DNA from: SMWD01 sp002729875
Lineage (GTDB): Bacteria; Pseudomonadota; Gammaproteobacteria; Steroidobacterales; GCA-2729495
Assembly (NCBI GenBank): GCA_036010905.1
Contig: DASCMH010000009.1
Span: 124,001 to 188,000, forward strand
Reading direction: 5' to 3'
Length of the DNA stretch: 64,000 bases
Position numbers and translations under genes: made by a program. Of the stretch, positions 35,523 to 44,392 are shown piece after piece (the stretch's first letter is position 1; every line of letters begins with the position of its first letter). The notes beneath the pieces are model-generated. The model searched no databases, was not told the origin of the DNA, and saw only the letters and a program-made list of their open reading frames with translations.

Positions 35523-35569
35523 CTCCGTGCTCTCCGAAAAATAGTGTCAAACACCCATTTATTTTGCCC

Positions 35570-36430
35570 TTACCAGGCAATCACCCTGCCGGTCCATTTG
35601 TAATACACACCGGAATCCTCGATTGTCAGCCGGTCGATCAACGCAATCATTTCATCGATGGCCGTCCGGGGCGCCAAGCGACCCATCTTCATCATATTCC
35701 TGTAGTTACGCGGTACGGTCGACGGGTCTTCAGCATTCATGTAGTCCGCGGTATCGACCGTGCCCGGCGCAATAATGCCAACAATAATTCCCTTGCGCTT
35801 TAAATGCAGCGCATATGCGCGCATTACCATGTTCAGACCGGCCTTGCTGGCCCGATAAGCAGGGGCAATCGGAATTTCAAGTTCGCCGATCGAGCCACCG
35901 TCTGAAGTCATCGAGATAATTTTCTTTTGCTTACTGGCGGCCACATTGTCCTGAAATGCTTCAGAAACCTGCAACTGACCGATGATATTAACCTTTAGAA
36001 TCTGCTCGAACCATTCGTAATCAATCTTGCCGAAAAAATTAGGGCCGAAGCGAAATGTATTGATCGCCGCATTGTTCAACAGCACATCGATCGGTTTCCC
36101 TTGGTACTTTTCGACCAGTGCGTTTATTTCATCGACATCGACAATATCCAGCTCCTCGACGACGACGTTGGGAAATTTTTCGGCCAGTGCATTTAACCGG
36201 TCGGCCTTGGCCGGCGTGCGGCAAGTGGCGATAACATTCCATCCCAGCGCAGCATATTCCTCAGCAAACGCCAAGCCGTGGCTGGCGTTTGAGCCGGTTA
36301 TCAGGATCGTCGGAGCAGCCTCTTTCGCCACGGCTGGCACGAGACCCGTCACCGACCAGACCAGGATCAATGCCCACAGTTTATGCGACCAGTTATGTGT
36401 AGATTCCTGTTTGCTTTTTCTTGTTCTCAT
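35570..36430 (-). CDS. Sec-exported SDR-like protein
   Basis: 286 residues. A long basic N-terminus and signal peptide (LWALILVWSVTGLVPAVA, cleavage before KEA) precede a Rossmann SDR. The nucleotide motif is ILITGSNASHG: the middle Gly of the usual TGxxxGxG is Ser, so it is degenerate. LLNNAAINT, ISMTSDG, and YRASK with the catalytic Tyr/Lys are present. Forty bases around TGSNASHG reappear at 38745-38784. GGAG lies 6 bp before the ATG. Reaction and cofactor use in the periplasm are open. Confidence 0.8.
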   Translation of the reverse strand: MRTRKSKQESTHNWSHKLWALILVWSVTGLVPAVAKEAAPTILITGSNASHGLAFAEEYAALGWNVIATCRTPAKADRLNALAEKFPNVVVEELDIVDVDEINALVEKYQGKPIDVLLNNAAINTFRFGPNFFGKIDYEWFEQILKVNIIGQLQVSEAFQDNVAASKQKKIISMTSDGGSIGELEIPIAPAYRASKAGLNMVMRAYALHLKRKGIIVGIIAPGTVDTADYMNAEDPSTVPRNYRNMMKMGRLAPRTAIDEMIALIDRLTIEDSGVYYKWTGRVIAW

Positions 36431-36533
36431 TGGATACTCCCAACCTGGGCCGGTGCGGAAAACTCGTAGCTTAGCATGCCGACAATCACGTATGATTTCT
36501 TCTTATCTATGAAAATATAGTTCGACCTGGCTG

Positions 36534-37532
36534 CTACAGGTAAGCGGCAGTCAATTCCTCTGACACCTGCCACAATTTCAGGGCCAGTGCATCGTCATGC
36601 ATATGCGGACCATCCGGTTCTACCGGATTACAATCCTCAAAATAGTGACCGCTGACACCCGTCAGACGTGCGTCGGTCGCCAGGTACACCTGGGTCGCAG
36701 CACCCTGATCAGCGGTCTTGAACCCCTTGCGCAACGGCTCACTGGGATCATGCAGCTTACCGGTGACATGGCGACCAAGATTGGTCGCCACATAGCCCGG
36801 ATGCAGCGTGTTGGAAGTAACACGGGTATCAGCATAACGCCGCGCCAGTTCCCGTGAGAACAGGGCGTTGGCAAGCTTGCTCTGGCCATAGCTGCGGAAC
36901 GGACTGTAATCATCTGCACCACTCAGGTTATCGAACTGGATACCCACCTTCGGCGCATTGCGATAGCCGATACTGGACAACACCACGATACGCCCGGCGG
37001 AGGCTGCCTCAACCTGCGGCAACAGTCGCCGGGTCAACAGGTAATGGCCAAGGTGATTAACTAAAAACTGTTTTTCAATCCCGTTAACCTGCTCAAGTTT
37101 TGGCAATGCCATGATGCCGGCATTACACATGAATATGTCGATCGGCAGATTTAATGCCTGCACCTGTTCACTACAGGCCACGATGTTATCAAAATCGGTT
37201 AGCTCACAAACCAGCGGTGTCGTCTGACCCGTAACACTGGCACATGCTTTCTCGGCCTTCACAGTAGTACGCGCGGTTCCGATAACATGTGCCCCGCGTG
37301 CCGCCATAACCCGCATCGATTCATAACCAAGCCCGGAATTACAACCGGTAACCAACACGGTTTTACCGGACAAATCGATACCGGCAACAACCTCCTCTGC
37401 CGTCGTTGCGAAGCCGTATTCACTGCGCGGCAAACCACTAATTTCGGCCCGTACGCCAAATGGCCACATAGCTGTCAGACCCAAAGCCGAACTCGACTGA
37501 ATAACCGTGCGCCTGCTAATTTTTTTACCCAT
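36534..37532 (-). CDS. Tat-exported short-chain dehydrogenase/reductase
   Basis: 332 residues. The Tat signal (ISRRTVIQSSSALGL) is followed by cleavage near VRA-E. The SDR motifs are all present: TGCNSGLG, CNAGIM, LSSIG, and YGQSKLAN. It is a close paralogue of 18813-19844 (shared EQVNGIEKQF, VNHLGH, FDNLSG), but without the lipobox Cys. Retinol-dehydrogenase-like. GGAG lies 7 bp before the ATG. It and the Sec-SDR downstream, about 100 bp apart, are co-oriented and may share a transcript. Confidence 0.85.
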   Translation of the reverse strand: MGKKISRRTVIQSSSALGLTAMWPFGVRAEISGLPRSEYGFATTAEEVVAGIDLSGKTVLVTGCNSGLGYESMRVMAARGAHVIGTARTTVKAEKACASVTGQTTPLVCELTDFDNIVACSEQVQALNLPIDIFMCNAGIMALPKLEQVNGIEKQFLVNHLGHYLLTRRLLPQVEAASAGRIVVLSSIGYRNAPKVGIQFDNLSGADDYSPFRSYGQSKLANALFSRELARRYADTRVTSNTLHPGYVATNLGRHVTGKLHDPSEPLRKGFKTADQGAATQVYLATDARLTGVSGHYFEDCNPVEPDGPHMHDDALALKLWQVSEELTAAYL

Positions 37533-37697
37533 GAAACGCTCCTAACCGGATCAGAAATTTCATAATATTGATACTGTTGAGCTCTTAAACCAACCTGCAG
37601 TACTCACCGATCGAAACACAATAAATAATCTGCCCACTTACCGTAACCGGGTTCCGGAACCCAATCGGATTGTCCCTAAACGGAGTCATCCGCTGAA

Positions 37698-38339
37698 TCA
37701 GCCTTTCAGAGCCTGATACCAGTTCTCGATGACATCGAGCTTGAACGGTCCGGGCACCGAGCGATGACGTACCGCACCTTCAGCATCGATAAGATAGAGA
37801 CGTTCCGGCGAACCCGAATACAACTGGTCGATCGTATTGTCCATATCATCGACCGCGAGCGGTAATTTAATCGCATGCTGACAGACACCATCCTGCGCAA
37901 TCGCAATACGCTCAGCTTTGGTGACCGGTTGATTATAAACCACGCTCTGGTCGTGATTGATATCCAGTTGCCAGCCATCTTCAGGATGTGCCTCACTAAT
38001 ATAAATCAACAAAAATGCGTACCGCTCGTTTAACTCGGCATAGATCTCGTTAAAGCGTTGAATCTGACCACGATAAATCGGGCAGGTGATACTGCCAAAC
38101 ATGAGCGCAAAATCACGGCCGCGATAATCAGCCAGACTAACCTGTTCACCCGTCACTTTACCCTCAGCCGATAACCGCTCAGCAGTAAATGCCGGCGCTT
38201 GTTCGCCAACCTTCGGTGCCCTTGCTTCCATGGGCGCACGCTTGGCCATGAGCGCTTTCAGATCTTCTTCAGGCGGTAACTTTAACGTCTCCATAGAGGC
38301 ATTAATCACAGGGTCGAGTGTCCAGGAACTGTCGGTCAT
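37698..38339 (-). CDS. Iodothyronine-deiodinase-like redoxin (Cys form)
   Basis: 213 residues. The thioredoxin-fold core has FGSITCPIYRGQIQRF and then LLIYISEAHPEDGWQLD. This pairing (GSxTxP plus YIxEAHPxDGW) is the signature of the deiodinase family, in which animals use selenocysteine. Here the residue is TGC, plain Cys. No signal peptide; cytoplasmic. Bacterial members probably act as peroxidases or reductive dehalogenases; that is not proven. SD-like GGAT before the ATG. Its start is 10 bp from the broken membrane gene upstream. Confidence 0.75.
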   Translation of the reverse strand: MTDSSWTLDPVINASMETLKLPPEEDLKALMAKRAPMEARAPKVGEQAPAFTAERLSAEGKVTGEQVSLADYRGRDFALMFGSITCPIYRGQIQRFNEIYAELNERYAFLLIYISEAHPEDGWQLDINHDQSVVYNQPVTKAERIAIAQDGVCQHAIKLPLAVDDMDNTIDQLYSGSPERLYLIDAEGAVRHRSVPGPFKLDVIENWYQALKG

Positions 38340-38348
38340 ATTTTTATC

Positions 38349-38749
38349 CTATTTTGTTTCCTGCCTGATCACTAGAAAAATTACCGCGGCCAGCAGAACA
38401 CAGATCAACACATTAAATACCATCATAAAAATCAGCTTACCCGCATGCAATCCGAGTGTGAACACTGCCAGCCATTGCGCTTCACCAGGCGATATGGTGA
38501 CCAGGGCAACAAAGCCTATATTCTCCGCCCAGTCCAGCAATACAGTCAGACCGGCGCTGGCAATAACAACTGAAAACGGGGCCGCCACTTCTCGGCCAGC
38601 AAGCCAAACAGCCAACCACTGACAAACAGCATGGTGGTAAAAGTAATCAGGGGCCACACGGTGTCAAACAAGGACCAGCCAATGTAGTAACGAACAGTTT
38701 CCGGTGAATAGGTGCTTATCTGCCCGAACAGTTCTGCTGCCGTCAGCCA
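38349..38749 (-). pseudogene. Frameshifted small membrane-protein gene
   Basis: Two frames each encode half of a plausible four-TM protein. The upstream part (from about 38749) reads LTAAELFGQISTYSPETVRY...VSGWLFGLLAEKW. The downstream part (to 38349) reads FSVVIASAGLTVLLDW...ICVLLAAVIFLVIRQ. Adding one base to the GGGG run at 38578-38581 would join them as EKWRPPFSVVIA, so a one-base loss in a homopolymer is the simplest cause; a sequencing error is possible. It has no start codon of its own, because its 5' end is joined to an SDR fragment. The deiodinase-like gene follows 9 bp later. Confidence 0.7.
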
Positions 38750-38904
38750 TGGCTGGCGTTTGAGCCGGTTATCAGGATCGTCGGCGCTTAATCTTCAGTC
38801 GATACTGTAAACGGTATCGCCATGACGAAAAAAATGAACGCTGCTGTTGCCGCCCAGCGAATCCCTGCGGATGGATATTTCAGGTTAGAAAATATCCTTT
38901 TCAT
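38746..38904 (-). pseudogene. 5' remnant of an exported SDR gene
   Basis: An ATG at 38904 encodes a 38-residue signal-peptide-like sequence (AAFIFFVMAIPFTV) ending at a TAA (38788-38790). Immediately after that stop the same frame reads APTILITGSNASHG, then TGA. This equals the start of the SDR domain of the gene at 35570-36430, and 39 of 40 bases agree. It is therefore a nonsense-broken, truncated paralogue whose remainder is replaced by the membrane-protein gene. The signal peptides of the two copies differ, so it is not just a recent duplication of the whole gene. Confidence 0.65.
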
Positions 38905-38951
38905 GTTGCCCCCAATAGAAAAATTTCTGATTTTTATTATCCTGTACTTGG

Positions 38952-39428
38952 CTACATTCGCGATGCAGGTTTTCTCTGCAGCAGGATAATGATTACAAAA
39001 GCCAGGAATGCGGTCAGCACAAATAAAAACTCCGGCACTTTTGTACCGTTTAACATTCTGCCGTCGGCCAGTGCCCGGGCGACTTCTTCCGCGCCGATAT
39101 AGACACCGGTAAAGATTACCGCCGACAGCACGGCGACACATTGCCTGAGCAGAGAAAAGGCCTGCGGACGGATAAGAAGAATGTAGTAAAACAGCAGAAA
39201 AATGACTGCGTAGCTTCTCGCCAATAAGCTATAGAACGGTGCGTGAAAAAAATAGTGATTCAAGATAAAGAAACTGCTGCCGATCAGGGTAATCAATGCA
39301 TATTTCCAGCCGGCATGATCTGCCCTGAACAGTTTCTTCCAGACTAACAACAAAAAAAGGTACGCAATTGGCGTGCCAAACAGCAATTCATAGAACGCCC
39401 TAAAGCCTTTCCATTCTTCTTCATACAT
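38952..39428 (-). CDS. Polytopic membrane protein of unknown function
   Basis: 158 residues with about four or five hydrophobic segments (AYLFLLLVW; ALITLIGSSFFIL; AVIFLLFYYILLI; VLSAVIFTGVYIG; LFVLTAFLAFVIIIL), a short acidic N-terminus and a basic C-terminal tail. No known motif recognised. Co-oriented with the SDR remnant 47 bp downstream. The 191 bp upstream (39429-39619) show nothing clear. Confidence 0.6.
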   Translation of the reverse strand: MYEEEWKGFRAFYELLFGTPIAYLFLLLVWKKLFRADHAGWKYALITLIGSSFFILNHYFFHAPFYSLLARSYAVIFLLFYYILLIRPQAFSLLRQCVAVLSAVIFTGVYIGAEEVARALADGRMLNGTKVPEFLFVLTAFLAFVIIILLQRKPASRM

Positions 39429-39619
39429 GTCCTGACCTCACAAATGCTCAGTCGACTGCAAGAATCTGCAGCGTACAGGCCGGTGCAACTACTGCCCTGT
39501 ATATTCAACGCAACATGACGATCACACGCCATCTGGTCGATGTCAATCGGCGCAGCCAATATAACCAATCCGGGTGCAAACCGAACGTCACGCGGAACCG
39601 GATCCCGGGTTCGTCGTGA

Positions 39620-41269
39620 TTACTTCCGGGTCAGTTTATACAACGCATTATCGATGTCAGCCGAAATATAGATGTTGCCCCCGGCATCGACCGCAACCCC
39701 GGTCGGAATGAACGGCCGCGGCAGATCATCACCGCCCTCAAGTCCGATCGCCAGGTTGTCCGCCACAACATCAACAACACCGGAACCCGGCTCGATGCGC
39801 AGCAACCGTCGGGTGCCGGTTTCCGCTACCAGCAACCGTCCATCAGGGGTCAATGCAAGACCCTCGGGGCGGTCCAGCCCGTCGGTCACCAGTTGACGTG
39901 CACCACCCGCCAAATCAATCTTCCAGATCCGCCCGCCATCGTACTCACCGACATAAAGCTGCAAATCGCCAGCCACCGCGAGACCCAACGGCCCATCAAG
40001 ACCGCGCGCAATTTCAGATTTGTCGCGATTTTTACCCGCGGCAAGCCGGGTCAGCGTACCAGCCTTGTAATCGGCAACAACAACACTGCCATCGGCGAGG
40101 AATACCGGGTTATACGGCGCCTTGAACTTGGCGGTCTTAAGCACCTTATGCGCCTGGCGATCGATGAAATAAACCAGCCCGAAAGGCCAGATAGATGCCA
40201 GCGCCAGCACCTCATCGTTGACGGCAAGACTTGCGGAAGCCATGACGCCCGTGGGTGAAGGCAACATCGTACGCTCGCCGGTGAGCGTATCGAAGTAGCG
40301 ATTGCCCCAGAAATCCGCCACCATCACCACGGTCCGGCCATCAATCTGCGCCATACTGATACCGCCGGGCGCACTGAACTGGCCACTGGTGACTTCACGT
40401 GTCGCCCGGGTATCCGGATTGATCTCGGTAATCGTATTGGTAGCAGGATTGGAAACATAAATTTCATCGCGGCTGTTAATCGCCAGATTATCGAGCGGCG
40501 GCTCGAGTTGCGCGATAATCTCCCGATCTCCTGACTCGGGATCCAGCCGGGTCACACTGCCGTCATCGAAATCGACAACCAGGAGTCGCCCCTGTGAATC
40601 CAGGTTAACAGCAGCCGGCACTTTGAAACCGGCGGCGATCTCGGTGACCTCGCCGGAGGCCAGGTCTACCCGCACCACTTTGCCTTTCAGAAACAAGGGG
40701 CCATAGAGTTGATGATCGGCAGTAACCTCAAAACCGTTCAGGCCGCCGAGTCGCCTGGCCAGTCGCCGCGGCTCGGTCACCCCCAGCGGATCAATTTCCC
40801 AGAGTGCATCACCGCCAAAAATCTGGGTCACGAACAGCCGGCCATCCGGCGCGTAGTCGATCGAATTTACCGCGGGCAGATTGCCGGCCAGCACCTTGAA
40901 CTCGCCATCCGGGGTCAGTGCATGCACGGCAGAAAATGCCCCGGCAGTCCATGCAATTGTGCCATCCGGGCCGATTGCAACATCATCCGCATTGCCGCGT
41001 GGCGGCCCGACGACGGTACTAACCTCACCGGTCCGGGTATCGATCCGATAAATTGAATAGCCGACCAGGCTGGCACCATACAACACATCATGCTGGTCAA
41101 ATACGAGCCCATGCACCCCGTGCATCGCAGAACCGGGCACGAGAATCTCGACTTCGTACTCCGCTGCAAGCTCAGATACCTGCGGAACTGCCGCACAACC
41201 GGCGAGCAGAATCAGGGGAAACGGGATTAGCCTGCCGAGCAACTTAATGGTGAACACTTTCACTGTCAT
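39620..41269 (-). CDS. NHL/SMP-30-type beta-propeller lipoprotein
   Basis: 549 residues from the ATG at 41269, which has GGAGG 6 bp upstream and lies inside the end of def; the frame open to 41401 is not supported. A lipoprotein signal ends LAGC. Then there are many beta-propeller blades with the pattern G-L-x-x-D-x-x-G-x-L-(Y/V)-V, e.g. YAPDGRLFVTQI, LALTPDGRLLVAETG, VAVDAGGNIYIS. There is space for two propellers (about 12 blades). SMP-30/NHL proteins act as lactonases or binding scaffolds. No catalytic set recognised with confidence. Confidence 0.8.
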   Translation of the reverse strand: MTVKVFTIKLLGRLIPFPLILLAGCAAVPQVSELAAEYEVEILVPGSAMHGVHGLVFDQHDVLYGASLVGYSIYRIDTRTGEVSTVVGPPRGNADDVAIGPDGTIAWTAGAFSAVHALTPDGEFKVLAGNLPAVNSIDYAPDGRLFVTQIFGGDALWEIDPLGVTEPRRLARRLGGLNGFEVTADHQLYGPLFLKGKVVRVDLASGEVTEIAAGFKVPAAVNLDSQGRLLVVDFDDGSVTRLDPESGDREIIAQLEPPLDNLAINSRDEIYVSNPATNTITEINPDTRATREVTSGQFSAPGGISMAQIDGRTVVMVADFWGNRYFDTLTGERTMLPSPTGVMASASLAVNDEVLALASIWPFGLVYFIDRQAHKVLKTAKFKAPYNPVFLADGSVVVADYKAGTLTRLAAGKNRDKSEIARGLDGPLGLAVAGDLQLYVGEYDGGRIWKIDLAGGARQLVTDGLDRPEGLALTPDGRLLVAETGTRRLLRIEPGSGVVDVVADNLAIGLEGGDDLPRPFIPTGVAVDAGGNIYISADIDNALYKLTRK

Positions 41270-41813
41270 ACACTGCCTCCATCGGCAATAAATAACGTTT
41301 GTACTCAGCCTCAAACGCCAGCAAACGGGTATCCGTGACCCGATCAATAAACAATTTCCCATCCAGGTGGTCCAACTCATGCTGCAACACCGTCGCCGCA
41401 AAGCCCTGCAACTCCAGCACCATAGTTTCGCTCTGCATGGAGGTATAAATGATCTTCACATGTTGCGGCCGCTCGACAAAACCACGCAACCCGGGCACCG
41501 ACAGACAACCCTCCCAGTAGCCGTAAGTAGCCGGGTCGATAATCTCGAGGACCGGGTTGATTAATACCATCAAAGGCAGCGGCTCCGGGTTTTCGTAACC
41601 TGGAGACTTATCCGGTATCTGGATGATGGCCAGCCTGAGCGATTCGGCGATTTGCGGTGCAGCCAGGCCGATACCACTGTAATCCCGTAGTGTATCGACC
41701 ATATCCTCGATCAGCCCGGCGAGTTCCTCGCCGCCGATCTCATCGGACTTAACAGGCCGTGCGGGCTGCCGCAGCAGCGGGTGACCCATCCGGATAACAC
41801 GTCTGATTGCCAT
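41244..41813 (-). CDS. def: Peptide deformylase
   Basis: 189 residues from the ATG at 41813 (a TTG three codons earlier is in frame). All three deformylase motifs are present: GIGLAAPQI, EGCLSVPG (Cys metal ligand), and QHELDHLDGKLF (HExxH). It removes formyl groups from nascent proteins in the cytoplasm using Fe2+ or another divalent metal. Usual def neighbours (fmt, dprA) are absent, so this may be a second copy. It overlaps the propeller lipoprotein gene by 26 bp. Confidence 0.95.
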   Translation of the reverse strand: MAIRRVIRMGHPLLRQPARPVKSDEIGGEELAGLIEDMVDTLRDYSGIGLAAPQIAESLRLAIIQIPDKSPGYENPEPLPLMVLINPVLEIIDPATYGYWEGCLSVPGLRGFVERPQHVKIIYTSMQSETMVLELQGFAATVLQHELDHLDGKLFIDRVTDTRLLAFEAEYKRYLLPMEAVYDSESVHH

Positions 41814-41922
41814 AATCGACAAGCATATCCGGGTTTTGGTGCCGGAGTCATTAATTTGTGACCCGACGGGGAAAATAAGCGATTATCAACACTGTTCTTC
41901 TGACACCCTGAGGGGAAAAAGG

Positions 41923-42903
41923 ATGGAATATAAGAATCTCGGCCGTTCAGGGCTAAAGGTTTCTGTCGTCGGTCTTGGCTGCATGAATTTCGGCATGATG
42001 AATGACGAGAAAGAATCTGTCGACATGGTTCATAAGGCCTTAGACCTTGGGATTAATCTGTTCGATACCGCTGACGTGTATGGCGAGCGCGGTAGATCGG
42101 AACAATTTCTGGGTAAGGGCCTCGGTGACCGGCGTGAGGGGGCAATCATCGCGACCAAATTTGCCGGACCGATGTCATCCGAACGCTTCGACATGCAGGG
42201 CGGATCAAGACGCTACATCATGCAGGCCGTAGAGGCGAGCCTGAAGCGACTCGGAACCGATTATATCGACCTTTATCAGATGCACCGCTTCGACGGCGAA
42301 ACACCGATCGAAGAAAGCTTACGAGCCCTGGATGATCTGCTCCACCAGGGCAAGGTTCGCTACATCGGTTGCTCAAATTATGCGGCCTGGCAAATCACGG
42401 ATGCCGAATGGATCGCTCGGTCAACAAACCTGAACGGGTTTGTTTCGGTTCAAAACCGCTACAGCCTGTTAACCCGTGAGATCGAAAAGGAAGTGGTACC
42501 GGCTTGTGAAAAATTCCAGCTGGGTATTTTGCCGTATTTCCCGTTGGAAAGTGGTTTGTTAACCGGCAAATACCAGAAAGGGAAACCGGCACCGGAAGGC
42601 TCGCGCCTGGATCAATGGAAGAATTTTGCAGCCGGTGCTTTCTCTTCTGCAGAGAAGGTCGATAAAGTCGAAGCATTGAAAAAAGTCTGCGAGCGTTATG
42701 ATCATTCTTTGCTGGATATGGCGATGGGGTGGCTGGCGAGTCAGCCGGCCGTATCGAGTGTGATTGCCGGTGTTACCTCGCAACAACAGCTTGAACAGAA
42801 TGTGCAAGCCGGCTTGTGGCGGCCTGACGATGCCGAACTGGGCGAGATTGATGAGATTACCGCGCTTCCGGATGAGGGGTTTGGGCCGCCGGCCAGGAAA
42901 TAG
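41923..42903 (+). CDS. Aldo/keto reductase
   Basis: 326 residues from the ATG at 41923, with AGGGG and GGA upstream; the open frame from 41836 is rejected. The tetrad is visible: Asp-Tyr in FDTADVYGERGRSE, Lys in ATKFAG, His in YQMHRFDGETP. The C-terminal NADPH pocket has IAGVTSQQQLEQNV. A TIM-barrel oxidoreductase of the YghZ/AKR11-13 type, cytoplasmic, reducing aldehydes or ketones with NADPH. Substrate unknown. Confidence 0.9.
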   Translation: MEYKNLGRSGLKVSVVGLGCMNFGMMNDEKESVDMVHKALDLGINLFDTADVYGERGRSEQFLGKGLGDRREGAIIATKFAGPMSSERFDMQGGSRRYIMQAVEASLKRLGTDYIDLYQMHRFDGETPIEESLRALDDLLHQGKVRYIGCSNYAAWQITDAEWIARSTNLNGFVSVQNRYSLLTREIEKEVVPACEKFQLGILPYFPLESGLLTGKYQKGKPAPEGSRLDQWKNFAAGAFSSAEKVDKVEALKKVCERYDHSLLDMAMGWLASQPAVSSVIAGVTSQQQLEQNVQAGLWRPDDAELGEIDEITALPDEGFGPPARK

Positions 42904-43014
42904 GAACTCTGCATTGCTGGCCCACCATGCAATTGGTACGTTAAGCCCTGCTATGTTTGTTTCCTGTACAAAGTCAGCCGCGGTGCATTCAAGGTCTTTT
43001 GTGTTCGGTATGCC

Positions 43015-43055
43015 CTTGCAAAACCTTAAAGCCGCGCCCTGCGGCGTTTTGCAAG
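43015..43055. terminator. Strong hairpin between convergent genes
   Basis: CTTGCAAAAC at 43015-43024 pairs perfectly with GTTTTGCAAG at 43046-43055, and inner GCCGC (43031-43035) pairs with GCGGC (43041-43045); CTTAAA bulges on one side. It sits between the stops of the aldo/keto reductase (plus) and the outer-membrane barrel gene (minus), where a shared terminator is expected. There is no U-tract, so it may instead be a REP-like element. Confidence 0.4.
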
Positions 43056-43103
43056 AGTATAAAGATCGGCCAGGGAACGAGTCAAAACACCACTAAAGCA
43101 AAC

Positions 43104-44378
43104 TCAAAAATGATACCGAACTCGCACATAAGCGTTACTGTTATCGTCCAATTGCCCAAAGAAAGTATGTTTATCGGCACCTGCAAACAAACTGACCCCA
43201 GCCTCTGCAGTCCATTGATCACTGCGCCTATAAGTTAACTTCGGACGCAGGTAATAGTCCTTGTCACTCGGCGAATAAAAAACAAACAGGGACCAGACCA
43301 GCTTATCCATCTTCGCCCGATAAGTCAGGCGCGTGGTAAACAAATGACGATGCTCTTCAGTTTCAAACTCCGGGGCGAGCGAATGCTCGATCAACCGATC
43401 ATGCTGGCGGGTCCACTCAAGGTAATACTGCACAGCGATATTAAAATTAGTAACCGCCTCGCGCTCGAAACCAAGCAACAGGCGCAGTTGATCATTCGGT
43501 ATCAGCGGATCGGTTCCACTGCTGTCATCCCGCGAGAAGTAATACGACACTTCTGCATTAACCAGCCCGGACCACTGGCTCCGGCGCAAACTGGCACCGA
43601 GCGCTGTCATGGCCGGAAAATAAGGCAACAGCTGAACGTTTAAACCAAGCGGCTGCTTAAAAAACCCCCGGTAACCGTACACAGCATATTCTGTTCCGTT
43701 GATGGTTCTGAACAAGCGCAATGCAAATTCCCCGTTGGAGAGATTGCCAGTTGGCTCAACGGCTGAAAGCGGCGGATCCGGCGCTACCTTTCTACCCGCC
43801 AGGGGCGAGAAGAAGGAAAATCGTTCACCGGTTAGATACTCATCCGGTTCAAAAACAGGTGTCCAGACAAAATCAATATTGACCAGGTTCGTATATAGAT
43901 TGAACCGGACAGAATTGGACGGAGCTTTGAGATATTCGCTATCCCGGCCGGCAAAGAATCCAATCCAGTCTTTCGCAAATAAATCATTGAGGAACAGCAG
44001 ATCGCCCGTGCCCCAGGTCAGCACCTGTCGGCCGAGCTTTATATCCAGGTTTTTTCCCGGCGAGAGCGCCAGGGTCAGATCACGTATCTTAAGATCGAAC
44101 TCCTCGATGACCTCATCGTAAAGCGCATCACCTTTAAAGCCGATGGCTAGTGAGTCATTTGCCCAATCATTCTCAAACCGTGCGCGCAGTTCTCGTAACG
44201 TTCCCTTGCTGCCGGTCTGAGAATCCGTATCCCAGCGACTGCCGAGAGCCCCTTCGATAAATCCGCTCCACTGCAAACCGGTTTTTTCTTCATCTGCCCA
44301 GTCATCATCCCAGGCATCATCCTGTGCCGCCACAGACAGGCTGACGAACAACAACAGGATAAGTGACCTGACCGTCAT
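43104..44378 (-). CDS. Outer-membrane beta-barrel protein of an MMPL export locus
   Basis: 424 residues from the ATG at 44378 (a TTG lies one codon earlier). A signal peptide (ILLLFVSLSVAAQ) is followed by an acidic Trp-rich start (DDAWDDDWADEE) and then alternating beta-strands ending YVRVRYHF, the aromatic C-terminus of an outer-membrane barrel. It resembles the DUF1302-type group. Segment KLGRQVLTWGTGDLLFLND is family-like. It is last in the three-gene run MMPL, LolA-like, barrel, 14 bp after the LolA-like gene, so it may be the outer-membrane exit or receiver for the exported lipid. Confidence 0.8.
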   Translation of the reverse strand: MTVRSLILLLFVSLSVAAQDDAWDDDWADEEKTGLQWSGFIEGALGSRWDTDSQTGSKGTLRELRARFENDWANDSLAIGFKGDALYDEVIEEFDLKIRDLTLALSPGKNLDIKLGRQVLTWGTGDLLFLNDLFAKDWIGFFAGRDSEYLKAPSNSVRFNLYTNLVNIDFVWTPVFEPDEYLTGERFSFFSPLAGRKVAPDPPLSAVEPTGNLSNGEFALRLFRTINGTEYAVYGYRGFFKQPLGLNVQLLPYFPAMTALGASLRRSQWSGLVNAEVSYYFSRDDSSGTDPLIPNDQLRLLLGFEREAVTNFNIAVQYYLEWTRQHDRLIEHSLAPEFETEEHRHLFTTRLTYRAKMDKLVWSLFVFYSPSDKDYYLRPKLTYRRSDQWTAEAGVSLFAGADKHTFFGQLDDNSNAYVRVRYHF

Positions 44379-44392
44379 CAATAGCGAACCGC

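Noticed and set aside
37698..38339. Possible selenocysteine in the deiodinase-like protein
   Set aside because: The codon at the active position is TGC (Cys), not TGA, and no selenocysteine insertion element is needed.
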